From positions 1 to 21,555 of the IMG/VR virus record IMGVR_UViG_3300045743_000074: a stretch of DNA of 21,555 nucleotides. The stretch is one strand, 5' to 3'. This document shows, piece by piece, positions 7,508-15,686 of the stretch (position 1 is its first letter; every line of letters starts with the position of its first letter). Made by a program: the position numbers and the translations under genes. The notes under the pieces are model-generated. The model was not told the origin of the DNA, made no database searches, and saw only the letters and a program-made list of their open reading frames with translations. Source of the DNA: a virus.

Positions 7508-8443
7508 ATGGCAATAGACGCAAACGGCAACTACATCCCCGACGCAGCTGATTATTCATATGGCGGACCATCTACTGGGGTTTATGGCGTACCAGCAGCG
7601 GCCGACACATCCTCGCAGTGGTGGGATCCCAGCAACTGGACAGCAAAGGGAATAGGCGCAGTCTCTGCCGGCCTTGGACTCCTGAACAGTCAGACTGGCA
7701 ACCAAGCCGCCCCGACTGCTCCGAACTACGCCCAACTGGCCGCCAACGACACCGCTTCCAATCGGGTTGACTCGTACACACCCTATGGGTCTTCCACATG
7801 GGCCGTGGATCCGAACAATCCCAACCACTGGACGAACAATCAGACTCTATCGAGCGCACAGCAAGGCCTCCTGGATCAATCAAACGCGCTCAAGGGCACT
7901 TTGGGGAACACAGCCAATGCAATGGCCCAGAATCTCGGGCAAACGCTTGGATCATCTATGCCAGGAGCATACGACCCCACCCGGGCCACGAACTCCGCGA
8001 CTGCAAACATCATGAGTCGCGTGAATCCGATGCTGGATCGTCAAAACACACAACTCCAGGCGCAGTTGGCAAATCAGGGCATCACCCAGGGCTCTGAAGC
8101 CTGGAAGAACGCGCAGACTGATTTCGGCAATCAGCGCAATGACGCCTACCAGCAAGCCGCTCTTCAAGGTATCAACCTGGGTCAGTCGCAGCAAGCTCAG
8201 ACATACAGCCAGCAGATGACGAATAGAAATCAACCCCTGAACGAGTTGAATGCGCTGCAGAACGGCTCACAGGTGACCAACCCGACCTTCACCCAAGCAC
8301 CGACAGCGGCAAGTCAAACGGCAGCAGGTCAGTACGGCTACAGCGCCGGGATGCAGGCCACGAACAGCGCAAACGCAGCAAACGCAAACACCTCAAACGG
8401 TCTGTTTGGTCTTGGTTCTTCTTTGATGGCATACAAGGGTTAA
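7508..8443 (+). CDS. Gln/Asn-rich putative DNA-ejection/internal virion protein
   Basis: This 311-residue protein is rich in Asn, Gln, Ala and Ser. It has an N-terminal extended part with a Trp pair (SSQWWDPSNWTAKGIG, about 35-50), one Gly/Ala helix (AVSAGLGLL), then YTPYGSSTWAVDPNNPNHW and a long amphipathic stretch (IMSRVNPMLDRQNTQLQAQL, then ANQGITQGSEAWKNAQTDFG) ending in TYSQQMTNRNQPLNELNAL. The pattern ANQGI-x-x-GSEA followed by RNDAYQQAALQGI recurs in proteins encoded just before the long ejection proteins in podovirus-type phages; that recollection was not checked by search. AAGGA overlaps the upstream stop region 9 bases before ATG. No enzyme motif is visible. Confidence 0.55.
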   Translation: MAIDANGNYIPDAADYSYGGPSTGVYGVPAAADTSSQWWDPSNWTAKGIGAVSAGLGLLNSQTGNQAAPTAPNYAQLAANDTASNRVDSYTPYGSSTWAVDPNNPNHWTNNQTLSSAQQGLLDQSNALKGTLGNTANAMAQNLGQTLGSSMPGAYDPTRATNSATANIMSRVNPMLDRQNTQLQAQLANQGITQGSEAWKNAQTDFGNQRNDAYQQAALQGINLGQSQQAQTYSQQMTNRNQPLNELNALQNGSQVTNPTFTQAPTAASQTAAGQYGYSAGMQATNSANAANANTSNGLFGLGSSLMAYKG

Positions 8444-8446
8444 ATC

Positions 8447-10084
8447 ATGGCTACAGGAATTGATTCGACTACAAGCCTGATTGCGCCGGACATTGCAGCC
8501 CAACAGGTCATGCTGCAACGTCAGCAGGCTATGGCAGACCTATTGCGTCAACAGTCTTTGACGCCAGACCAAGGGCAAATGATTGGTCAGCAATACATTG
8601 CACCAAGCTGGACACAGGGACTTGCACGGATGGCGCAGGCTCTCATGGCGTCTAAGTCTCAGGACTCGATTGATGTCAAGAATCTTGACTTGGCAAAGAG
8701 CTATGGAGATCGTATCGGGGCAATGTTTGGTCAAGGTGCGCCGGATGCTTCAACTGCTGCGCCTGCTGCTTTGGCTCAAGGTGCAATTCAAGGTGACGTA
8801 GGGCCAACAAATTCAAATGCTGAACGCATGGGAACTATGCTTGCACAAGGCAGTGGAACTGCTCCGCAGGGTGGTGGATTGACCATCAACGGCATGTCGC
8901 CGAGCCAGGCCAAGATGGCGTTCATGCTGGATAAAGGTGCTTACATGGGTGGGTACATGAAGCAATTCGACCCGACAGAGGCAACCAAAATGGCATTGGC
9001 TGCGGGAGCAGATCCGCGCCAGGCGAACGCGGACGCACTTTTCAAGAATAGCTATGTGGCGCCAGAAAACATTCGCCCGGGTGGATGGAGCCGTGATCCT
9101 CGCACTGGTCAGGCTACAAACTTCCCGGTTGTTCCGGAAGGCTTCCAAGGCGTTCAGATTCCAGGCGGTGGATTCAAGATTCAACCTGCAGCGGGAGCGC
9201 TGGATGCAATTTCTTTGTCTGAAGCTTCTAAGCTCAAAGGCAAGAACATGGAGACGCTGGCGCCGGTGGGCCAGTCCGTCACGCTCGAGGACGGAACAAC
9301 GCTCCCGACTACGGTGGACGCAACCATTCATGGGAATCCCTCTGTTGGCAATGGGTTGGATATAAGCAAGCTGTCGCCTCAAGAGCAGCAACTTCTTCGC
9401 CAGACTGATCCTTCCGCTTACGATGCTGGCGTTGCCAGATTCAAGGCGAAAGGTGTCGGCGCGCCATTCGGCATGGAGCAGGGCGCAAAGAACTCGCAGG
9501 ATGAATTCTCCAAGCGGTGGTCGCAGCTCCAGACTGACAATTCCACAGCGCAAACCACCACTTCCTACCTGCAAAGCATCAAGGAGCTGGCGAAGAAGGC
9601 CAACGCTGGCGCAGGGTCTGACAAGTGGGCATTCGTCAATGGACTCCTTGCACCATTCGGCAATGAACGCGCCAACGATGAATTGACAGCAAAGAACTTG
9701 CTGGAGAAGTACAGCAACCAGATCACCACGCGCCTGGGCGCCGGAGGAATGGGAACAGACGCGGCCCGATCTATTCTGCAATCTGCATATCCCAATTCGC
9801 ACATGCAGCCTGACGCCATCAATGAAGCTGTCGACAACCTGGTCGGTGCAAATGAAATGGTGAAGGCCAAAACCAAGTTCCTGCAAGCTCCAGCACTCAA
9901 GCGCGATCCGAAAGCCTACTCAGAAAATGAGATCCAGTTCGACCAGAATGCAGACCCTCGCGTGTGGCAGCTGAAAAACATGCCTCCTGAGAATCAAGGT
10001 GCATTCGTCAAGAAGATGGACCCGGCCACGGCAGCTGACCTTCTGAAGCGCATTCAAACCCTAAAGAAGATGGGGGCCTACTGA
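8447..10084 (+). CDS. Putative internal virion/ejection protein, 545 aa
   Basis: The function is not recognised from a catalytic motif. The N-terminus is a Gln-rich amphipathic helix region (IAAQQVMLQRQQAMADLLRQQ in part, residues 16-37) followed by WTQGLARMAQALMASKSQD, a start style common in phage ejection proteins. Residues about 85-150 are Ala/Gly/Gln-rich and flexible. The middle (about 195-290) is Pro/Gly-rich with possible strands. The C-terminal 180 residues are charged and helical (FSKRWSQLQTDNSTAQTTTS, ELTAKNLLEKYSNQITTRLG). It starts three bases after the upstream stop, with AAGGG nearby, and its stop overlaps the next start (TGATG), so the gene is tightly linked to the ejection block. 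Confidence 0.5.
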   Translation: MATGIDSTTSLIAPDIAAQQVMLQRQQAMADLLRQQSLTPDQGQMIGQQYIAPSWTQGLARMAQALMASKSQDSIDVKNLDLAKSYGDRIGAMFGQGAPDASTAAPAALAQGAIQGDVGPTNSNAERMGTMLAQGSGTAPQGGGLTINGMSPSQAKMAFMLDKGAYMGGYMKQFDPTEATKMALAAGADPRQANADALFKNSYVAPENIRPGGWSRDPRTGQATNFPVVPEGFQGVQIPGGGFKIQPAAGALDAISLSEASKLKGKNMETLAPVGQSVTLEDGTTLPTTVDATIHGNPSVGNGLDISKLSPQEQQLLRQTDPSAYDAGVARFKAKGVGAPFGMEQGAKNSQDEFSKRWSQLQTDNSTAQTTTSYLQSIKELAKKANAGAGSDKWAFVNGLLAPFGNERANDELTAKNLLEKYSNQITTRLGAGGMGTDAARSILQSAYPNSHMQPDAINEAVDNLVGANEMVKAKTKFLQAPALKRDPKAYSENEIQFDQNADPRVWQLKNMPPENQGAFVKKMDPATAADLLKRIQTLKKMGAY

Positions 10085-12333
10085 TGTCCGACCTGGAATC
10101 ACTGTTGGCGCAGCAGGCATCAACAGCCCCGGCTGCGGATCCACTGGAGGCGTTGCTTACTGCGCAGTCCAATCCTGCGCCGGTGGCCAATATCGGGAAC
10201 GAGGGCAGGCACGGCCCCATGGCTGAAATGCCAGAGCCATTGCTTGACCAGCTGAAGCACCAAATCAGCCTCACAGGACGCGCGGGAGTTACTGCGCTCA
10301 CTGCATTGCCGAATATGGCGGGAGACGCTGCAAACGGCCTGCTGAACCTTGGGATTGGAGGATTCAATTCACTGACTGGTTCGAATGTTGGGAAATTGCA
10401 GTATCCGTCCCAAATTACGCAGCAGGCTCTGACCGGCGCGGGTGTTGACGAGCCAAGAAATGGAACTGAAAGAGTCGTCCAGGCCGCAACATCAGCCATG
10501 GGATCAACCGCGGCCAGTGTTGCGATGGGCAAATACCTTTCCACTTTTGGCGGCCCCACGGCGAAGGTTGTCGGAAATTCTTTCCAGTCTGCACCAGGAA
10601 TTCAGGCTTTAAGCGCGGGCGCTTCTGGAGCTTCAGGGCAGGGCGCAGCAGAGGCCGGATTTGGCCCGGTCGGTCAAATACTGGCGTCAATTGGCGGAGG
10701 TGGCGCAACTGCGCTGGCGGCGGCTGGTGGTCGTGGGTTCATCAATCCAGCCCCATCAAAGGAGCAGCTTCTTGCTTCCGCTTTGCGCGACCAGGCAGAG
10801 AATCAGAAGCCAATGCCCAGATATTCCACCGATTCGCTGGGCAATGTGCAAACTACATTCGACAAGCCACGCTACAAGCTGACACCTGAAGGCCCGGTTC
10901 TTGTTGATGCACCTGGTGCACCGCAGATGCCAACGAATTCAATTCCCGTAGACCGTCCGCTTCCTCCTGTCGCGCCAGCTCCTGAAGGAACTGTAAAACC
11001 CGTTCAGGACCAACTGGGCAATATTGCGCTGTTGAAGAAGATCGGCCTGAATGAACAGCGGCCGTCCACGATTTCCGGCGACCGGTTTACATCTGGGCAG
11101 GATTATGAAAATGCCCAACTGAACAATCCACTTGGCGAGGCCATGCGAACGCAGCTCACAAAAGAGCAAACAGCATTGCGTGATTTCGGGGCAAAGATTC
11201 AAAGCGAAACAGGCGCCAAGGCTATGACTCCAGAACAGTCTGGCCAGACTGTCAAAGCACCTCTGCGCGGTCTGTCGGACTGGTTTGATGGGAAGATAAC
11301 AGCCGTCTACAACGCAGCCAGAGAGAAAGCAGGCGGCATGGGCGCAGTAAGTCCGGACGATCTGAATAACCTGCTCAAAGACAATAATTTCAGGGAGACG
11401 TTGCTTTCATCGAAAGACGGTTCTGCGCTGCTCGGATCAATTGAGCGCCAGGTGAAGCGGTTCCAAGGAATACCAATCGAGGGCGAAGAACTTGCTCCCG
11501 CACCCAACACGGTGAACAGCGCGGAGAATCTACGCAAGTGGCTCAATTCCTCCTGGTCGCCAACGAACTCGAAGCAGATCGGCATGGTGAAGCAGGCGCT
11601 TGACTCTGATGTTGCAAGGGCAGGCGGCGCCGGCGTGTTTGACCAGGCGCGAAAGCTCCACCAGTTGCGCATGAACACGCTGGATAACCCAGACGGAATT
11701 GCAAAGCTGCTGAATGACCAGGGCCCCAACGGAGTAAATCAGGCAATTCCCGATGCGCTTGTCACGCAAAAGCTTTTGGCCATGCCCACAAGCCAGTTCG
11801 AACACATCGTCAAGACCCTGACGAATCTACCGCCTGAGCTGAAGGACATGGGAAATCAGGCAATTGCAGAAATCAAAGGTGCACTTGCCAAGCGGATCAA
11901 CGATGCGGGATACAGGCCTGGAGGCAATCAAAATGAAAGCCTGTGGAATGCGGGAAATGTAAACCGTGAGATAAACGCCAACAAATCAAAGATGGCGCTG
12001 GTTCTGACGCCTTCGGAGTTAGAGAACTTTCGGACCCTTCACGACGCCGGATACGTTCTCCAGACTCCCACCAAGTACAAGGGTGCGGTCGCCCAGGGTT
12101 ACAACTACCTGCAAAGTGGGAGTCTCGCAGGTCTCCCAGCAGGTGCCAGCGCTCTTGGGGGGTGGCTCGGGGCGTCCTTCGGCGGTCCAGCCGGTGCGGC
12201 CATGGGCGCCACTGCTGGCGGCGCTATCGGTGGTGGGGCGTCGGTCGTCCTGAAGAAAGGGATTGATAACAGCATGGCTGCCAGGCTTGCTGCGCAGCTT
12301 AGAAACCCGCTCCCACAGTTTCCAAAACAGTGA
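10084..12333 (+). CDS. Large putative DNA-ejection protein, 749 aa
   Basis: This is the largest protein in the window and the last of the four-gene internal protein block. Residues 1-35 are Ala/Gln-rich. Residues about 60-105 are a hydrophobic helix region (GRAGVTALTALPNMAGDAAN, then GLLNLGIGGFNSLTG). Residues 140-225 are Ala/Gly-rich with short-side-chain helices (GASGASGQGAAEAG; GGGGATALAAAGG). Residues 300-650 are charged and helical (MRTQLTKEQTALRDFGAKIQ). Near the C-terminus (about 675-725) a long Gly/Ala zipper (GGWLGASFGGPAGAAMGATA and on) could insert in a membrane. This alternation fits a protein that leaves the capsid and forms a trans-envelope channel. No lytic transglycosylase motif is visible, unlike T7 gp16. 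The start overlaps the upstream stop by one base. Confidence 0.55.
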   Translation: MSDLESLLAQQASTAPAADPLEALLTAQSNPAPVANIGNEGRHGPMAEMPEPLLDQLKHQISLTGRAGVTALTALPNMAGDAANGLLNLGIGGFNSLTGSNVGKLQYPSQITQQALTGAGVDEPRNGTERVVQAATSAMGSTAASVAMGKYLSTFGGPTAKVVGNSFQSAPGIQALSAGASGASGQGAAEAGFGPVGQILASIGGGGATALAAAGGRGFINPAPSKEQLLASALRDQAENQKPMPRYSTDSLGNVQTTFDKPRYKLTPEGPVLVDAPGAPQMPTNSIPVDRPLPPVAPAPEGTVKPVQDQLGNIALLKKIGLNEQRPSTISGDRFTSGQDYENAQLNNPLGEAMRTQLTKEQTALRDFGAKIQSETGAKAMTPEQSGQTVKAPLRGLSDWFDGKITAVYNAAREKAGGMGAVSPDDLNNLLKDNNFRETLLSSKDGSALLGSIERQVKRFQGIPIEGEELAPAPNTVNSAENLRKWLNSSWSPTNSKQIGMVKQALDSDVARAGGAGVFDQARKLHQLRMNTLDNPDGIAKLLNDQGPNGVNQAIPDALVTQKLLAMPTSQFEHIVKTLTNLPPELKDMGNQAIAEIKGALAKRINDAGYRPGGNQNESLWNAGNVNREINANKSKMALVLTPSELENFRTLHDAGYVLQTPTKYKGAVAQGYNYLQSGSLAGLPAGASALGGWLGASFGGPAGAAMGATAGGAIGGGASVVLKKGIDNSMAARLAAQLRNPLPQFPKQ

Positions 12334-12346
12334 CTCTGCCTTCGCT

Positions 12347-12427
12347 ATGAGGCAGATAAAGCACACAGCAAATATCGGAGCGGTGGCAGTGATGCTATTG
12401 CTGACGACCGTCATTAGTCACCCCTAA
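12347..12427 (+). CDS. Possible 26-residue membrane peptide
   Basis: ATG 12347 opens a 26-codon frame reading MRQIKHTANIGAVAVMLLL and on to TAA at 12425-12427. It has a basic N-terminus and one hydrophobic stretch (residues 10-23), as in tiny phage membrane proteins. Its stop runs into the terminator stem. No Shine-Dalgarno sequence is visible, so it may not be translated. Confidence 0.3.
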   Translation: MRQIKHTANIGAVAVMLLLTTVISHP

Positions 12428-12450
12428 AGCGCTCACTGTAGCGCTTTTTT
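12426..12450 (+). terminator. Rho-independent terminator before the tailspike gene
   Basis: AAAGCGCT (12426-12433) pairs perfectly with AGCGCTTT (12440-12447) around a 6-base loop, and the T run extends to 12450. It separates the ejection-protein block from the tailspike and lysis genes. Read-through or a promoter within the preceding gene would be needed for the tailspike. Confidence 0.85.
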
Positions 12451-12465
12451 CATTAAGGAACAATC

Positions 12466-14034
12466 GTGAGCTTCAACGGAAACGGAACATTTAGCCCCTA
12501 CACCCCTGGAAACCCCGCTGTAACGGGCTCAGTCGTCAGCAGCACGGCATTCAACAACACGGTTAACGACATTGCCACGGGCCTGTCAAATACTCTGACC
12601 AGAGACGGCCAGAGCCCCGCTACGGCAAACATTCCCATGGGCGCCAACAAGATCACCGGACTGGCGAATGGAACAGCAGCTACGGACGCAGCTAACTTAG
12701 GCCAGTTCGCAGCAAGCACCGGATCATCCCTCGTCGGCTTCATCCAGTCCGGAACTGGTGCTGTGGCACGGACGGTGCAGGATAAGGCTCGAGAGAGTGT
12801 GAGTGTCAAGGACTTTGGGGCGGTAGGGGATGGGGCAACGGATGACACTGCTGCTATTCAGGCTGCAGCTAACTCTGTTATTGCTACGGATACTTCCCCT
12901 GTATCTTCGGCAGGCGTCAGAAAGACTCTATTTTTCCCACGGGGGACGTATAGGGTTACGGCACAGCTTACCATTCCAGCGTTCGTAACCTTGGAAGGCG
13001 ATGAAACTTTTAGAAGCACCATTCAATTTATTGCTTGGGGGACCAGCGCCTCTGACGCAGCGATAGTTTTCGCGGACACAAGCGTAAAGATTCTAAAGAA
13101 TCTACACCTTGTTGGCACAGGTCAATGGAGCGCATTGGTTCAAATCAATCGTGCTGACAACAATTGTGCTATCGATAATTGCCTTATACAAGCATCTAAT
13201 GGAACAACTTACGCAACACTCAGTACTAATTGCGTAAAGATATTGGCAGGTACTCAGTTCTACACCTACACACTTTATTGTTCTGGAGCAAAAGAAAATA
13301 TATGGTCTGTAACAAATACACCAGTTATTGAAGTATCTCCAATATGCGATTTTGTAGATTCACATATCACATTTTCTGGAAGCCCGAATGAAGCGGGGTA
13401 CACATCAACAGGAGGTGTGTATGAAATTTCAGCAGCGATACCTGCTGGTACTGGTCTTAGAAGGGGCGTATTCTGGAATAAAAGTAACGGGGTAAATTAT
13501 GTGAGTATGCATGGTGCAAGCGTTAGAGGTGGTTCAGTCATAGGTGCTATTGTCTACTCGGATAGTTCATACAACGTAGACAACATAGTTCTGTCTTTTG
13601 TCTCTGCAATACCAATTGCTTTTATTCCATACTATTTTTACGCAAGTGTTTTTGGACCAGATCGGCACAAAGTAAATACAGGGACTGCTTTTGTAGGTGC
13701 GGCGCAATCTTACGTTGAGTATCCAACACTAACTGGATGTGTTAATGGTGCTGGATACTTACCGGTGAAAGCTACGCTGAATATGCTTACTCGGCAGGTA
13801 ACAATTACAGGCGTTGTAACGGGATTAAGCAATATATCGGCTACCATTATTGCAACACTAACAGCACCGCTTCGACCTCGTGCGACATATTCTTCCATTC
13901 AGAATGTTAGTGCAGGTTATGTTGCTGTGACAGTTGATACTGCTGGTCAAATTGCAGTTCGTGCTCACGTTGCACATGATGGAGATGCCAGCGTGCTGAC
14001 AACAATAAATTTGTGCTACCCAATAGATTTTTAA
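12466..14034 (+). CDS. Tailspike with pectate-lyase-fold (receptor binding/depolymerase)
   Basis: This 522-residue protein is probably the trimeric spike that recognises, and may cleave, a host surface polysaccharide. It starts with GTG after AAGGAA. Residues 1-85 look like the virion-attachment part (FSPYTPGNPAVTGSVVSS, then MGANKITGLANGTAATDAAN). Residues 95-136 hold the linker and the hallmark SVKDFGAVGDGATDDTAAIQ of the Pectate_lyase_3 superfamily start, followed by FFPRGTYRVTAQLTIPAFV, the usual first coil of a right-handed beta-helix. The rest is Ser/Thr/Asn/aromatic-rich beta structure with no recognised catalytic residues. Base composition changes sharply after about 12900: the first third is GC-rich like its neighbours, the remainder AT-rich. 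This suggests exchange of the receptor-specific part by recombination. Confidence 0.82.
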   Translation: MSFNGNGTFSPYTPGNPAVTGSVVSSTAFNNTVNDIATGLSNTLTRDGQSPATANIPMGANKITGLANGTAATDAANLGQFAASTGSSLVGFIQSGTGAVARTVQDKARESVSVKDFGAVGDGATDDTAAIQAAANSVIATDTSPVSSAGVRKTLFFPRGTYRVTAQLTIPAFVTLEGDETFRSTIQFIAWGTSASDAAIVFADTSVKILKNLHLVGTGQWSALVQINRADNNCAIDNCLIQASNGTTYATLSTNCVKILAGTQFYTYTLYCSGAKENIWSVTNTPVIEVSPICDFVDSHITFSGSPNEAGYTSTGGVYEISAAIPAGTGLRRGVFWNKSNGVNYVSMHGASVRGGSVIGAIVYSDSSYNVDNIVLSFVSAIPIAFIPYYFYASVFGPDRHKVNTGTAFVGAAQSYVEYPTLTGCVNGAGYLPVKATLNMLTRQVTITGVVTGLSNISATIIATLTAPLRPRATYSSIQNVSAGYVAVTVDTAGQIAVRAHVAHDGDASVLTTINLCYPIDF

Positions 14035-14037
14035 ACC

Positions 14038-14232
14038 ATGACCACCATCCTCCAACTGTTAAAAAGTCGCACGGTGCTGTTCGCACTGTTGCTGGCTGTT
14101 CTATCAGTCCTGCAAGGCTACATCGGACTGCTACCGCTTACCCCCATCAATCAAATGCTAGTCGGTCTAGCCATCAGCGTGATCGTCACCATCCTGCGCA
14201 TCGTCACCACTCAACCGATAAGCGAGAAATGA
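14038..14232 (+). CDS. Small two-TM membrane protein, putative holin
   Basis: This 64-residue protein has two predicted membrane helices (about 12-33, VLFALLLAVLSVLQGYIGLL, and 37-57, INQMLVGLAISVIVTILRIV) joined by a short Pro/Thr turn, with a short basic tail ending QPISEK. It begins three bases after the tailspike stop and its TGA overlaps the next ATG (ATGA). Size, topology and place at the start of the lysis cassette suit a class II holin or an accessory lysis protein. No strong ribosome site is seen, so expression may depend on coupling to tailspike translation. A second candidate holin lies at 15213. Confidence 0.6.
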   Translation: MTTILQLLKSRTVLFALLLAVLSVLQGYIGLLPLTPINQMLVGLAISVIVTILRIVTTQPISEK

Positions 14233-14561
14233 CCAACTTCCAACCATCTGGATACGAACGGCGCGAAGGTGAACGCAGGGCGCTGCTTTCGCAGCCCATG
14301 CAAGATCTACCAGGGTGGCACCTTGACAAGAAAGTTCCATTAGGAATCATATTTGCGCTGCTGATGCAGTTTGGGATGGCATTTCTAGCCTACGGTGACT
14401 TGAAGAAAGACGTGGAGTTGCTCAAGGCTGATCAGATGGTTTTGCATCAGCGCGATACAGCCCAAACGGATTCCTTGAAGGAAGCCTTAAGGCTCATGCA
14501 AGACCAATTTCAGCGGCTGGACTCTAAGCTGGATCGGCTGATTGAACGAGGCCAGAAATGA
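14229..14561 (+). CDS. Single-TM coiled-coil protein of the lysis cassette
   Basis: This 110-residue protein has a hydrophilic N-terminus (1-35), one membrane helix (about 36-56, VPLGIIFALLMQFGMAFLAY) and a long C-terminal coiled coil (58-107) with heptad Leu/Met residues (DVELLKADQM, LKEALRLMQDQFQRLDSKLD). The start at 14229 is chosen because it gives an ATGA overlap with the upstream stop; the frame is open further upstream, but that part is antilogous to the previous gene. A membrane helix followed by a coiled coil could suit an inner-membrane spanin or a holin regulator. The 35-residue cytoplasmic tail before the helix is longer than usual for a spanin. Function not established. Confidence 0.6.
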   Translation: MTNFQPSGYERREGERRALLSQPMQDLPGWHLDKKVPLGIIFALLMQFGMAFLAYGDLKKDVELLKADQMVLHQRDTAQTDSLKEALRLMQDQFQRLDSKLDRLIERGQK

Positions 14562-15010
14562 TGCAAAGTGTCAGCGCTCATTTTTCAATCGACGAAGTGA
14601 CCCACAGCCAGACCGCTGCGCGCCTGGGAATCAATAACGATCTGCCGCTTGAACTGATGCCAAACGTCAAGAAGGCGGCACTGGGCATGGAGCTTGTCAG
14701 GCTGGCGCTGAATTCCAACATGTGCATCGTCTCGAGCTGGTATCGCTGTGATGCCCTGAACGCTGCTGTGGGGTCTAAGCCGACCTCAGCGCACCGAACT
14801 GGCATGGCGATCGACTTCACCTGCCCGACAGCCGGCACGCCTGCGCAGATCGTGGCCGCGCTACTGCGAAGCAAGGTGCCATTCGACCAACTGATCCAAG
14901 AGTTTTACACGCAGGGAAAAACCGGTGGATGGGTACATATCAGCTTCGATCCGCGGATGCGTGGGCAGGCTTTGGTGATTGACGGCAACGGCACAAGGGC
15001 GTTTTCGTGA
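14558..15010 (+). CDS. Endolysin, M15-family peptidase
   Basis: This 150-residue peptidase of the VanY/M15_3 (D-Ala-D-Ala-type) family should cut peptide cross-links of peptidoglycan at lysis. The zinc-site motif is clear: SAHRTGMAIDF gives H79 and D86, and GWVHISF gives H127. SSWYRCDALNAAVGS (59-73) precedes it as in family members. The N-terminus (FSIDEVTHSQTAARLGINN) also matches. Length is normal for phage single-domain M15 endolysins. No signal peptide or SAR helix is visible, so it needs a holin for release. It starts with ATGATG in an ATGA overlap, with GAGG nearby; either Met could be used. Confidence 0.9.
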   Translation: MMQSVSAHFSIDEVTHSQTAARLGINNDLPLELMPNVKKAALGMELVRLALNSNMCIVSSWYRCDALNAAVGSKPTSAHRTGMAIDFTCPTAGTPAQIVAALLRSKVPFDQLIQEFYTQGKTGGWVHISFDPRMRGQALVIDGNGTRAFS

Positions 15011-15213
15011 GGCTAGACCTACCGATTGATGAGCCTGAGTTCTTGCCGGTGGAGACAAAGATTTTGTCTGACTTGCTAGACAAGCATGAGCAATACGTGG
15101 CTCAGGGCAGGGACTTGGAAGCGAAGGCTATGGCTCGGGCCGCACACATCGTGTGGTCTGGACTCAAAGGAACTTTTGGCGATACACAACCTTCTACGTG
15201 GGGAGAACTCTAA
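15007..15213 (+). CDS. Hypothetical 68-aa protein of the lysis cassette
   Basis: The gene starts with GTG inside a GTGA overlap with the endolysin stop, with AAGGG about 10 bases upstream. It is acidic at the N-terminus (LDLPIDEPEFLPVETKILSD) and then helical (LLDKHEQYVAQGRDLEAKAM), with no membrane segment. Its stop TAA overlaps the next ATG by one base. The family is not recognised. The tight packing between endolysin and holin shows it is a real gene of this operon. Confidence 0.6.
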   Translation: MRLDLPIDEPEFLPVETKILSDLLDKHEQYVAQGRDLEAKAMARAAHIVWSGLKGTFGDTQPSTWGEL

Positions 15214-15632
15214 TGGCACTTGATCCAGCAACCGCAGTCCTAGACCTTGGCGGGAAATTCATTGATCGCTTCTGGCCTGACCCGGCCACCAAAGAAGCCG
15301 CCAAGTTGGCGATGTACCAAGCCGAACGCTCGGGCGATCTGGAAACCATGAAAGCAGGCATGGCCGTGATGCTGGCTGAGTCGCAGTCGGCAGACCCTTG
15401 GACGAGCAGGGCACGCCCCAGCTTTTTGTACGTGGTCTACGTACTGCTGCTGGCGGGCCTTCCAATGGGCATCCTGTCGGCCTTCAGGCCCGATCTGGCT
15501 GTGGCGGTGGCCGCAGGGTTCAAGGCCTGGCTGGGGGCCATTCCTGACAGCCTGTACCTGCTGTTTGGCACGGTGATGACCGGCTACGGGATTCAGCGCA
15601 CGGTGGAGAAGGTCAAGGGTGCTGCGCAGTAA
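15213..15632 (+). CDS. Holin of the 3TM type
   Basis: This 139-residue protein resembles the phage 3TM_holin family. A charged amphipathic N-terminal half (GGKFIDRFWPDPATKEAAKL; ERSGDLETMKAGMAVMLAES) is followed by WTSRARPSFLYVVYVLLLAG (63-82) and two further hydrophobic stretches (96-108 and 112-127), ending in a basic tail. Such proteins form inner-membrane holes that let the endolysin reach the wall. The start at 15213 has GGGGAGA upstream and overlaps the preceding stop (TAATG). A frame extension upstream exists but overlaps the previous gene and lacks a ribosome site. This is the last late gene before the integration region. Confidence 0.8.
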   Translation: MALDPATAVLDLGGKFIDRFWPDPATKEAAKLAMYQAERSGDLETMKAGMAVMLAESQSADPWTSRARPSFLYVVYVLLLAGLPMGILSAFRPDLAVAVAAGFKAWLGAIPDSLYLLFGTVMTGYGIQRTVEKVKGAAQ

Positions 15633-15643
15633 CCTACCGGGGG

Positions 15644-15660
15644 CTACTGCGTAGTTTTTT
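15644..15660 (+). terminator. Weak terminator-like hairpin after the holin
   Basis: CTAC (15644-15647) pairs with GTAG (15651-15654) around TGC, followed by six T residues (15655-15660). The stem is only 4 bp, extended by G-U pairs, so it may be a poor terminator. It also contains one of the TGCGTA repeats. Confidence 0.4.
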
Positions 15661-15686
15661 GCGTATTTCCTGCGTTTTCCCTAGCT

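Noticed and set aside
8370-8402. Short repeats of GCAAACGCA near the end of the 311-residue gene
   Set aside because: They encode an Ala/Asn-rich low-complexity tail and are explained by codon repetition, not by a repeat element.
8813-9886. Minus-strand frame of 357 codons opposite the 545-residue protein
   Set aside because: Cys/Arg/His-rich shadow with no domain, lying antisense inside a well-connected late gene.
12466-14034. Diversity-generating retroelement acting on the tailspike, as in Bordetella phage BPP-1
   Set aside because: No reverse transcriptase gene, template repeat or variable-repeat pair was seen in the window, and the spike is pectate-lyase-like rather than C-type-lectin-like.
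14013-14561. 182-residue version of the TM coiled-coil protein starting at 14013
   Set aside because: Its first 72 residues overlap the small holin and the tailspike end and have no ribosome site. The ATGA start at 14229 matches the operon style.
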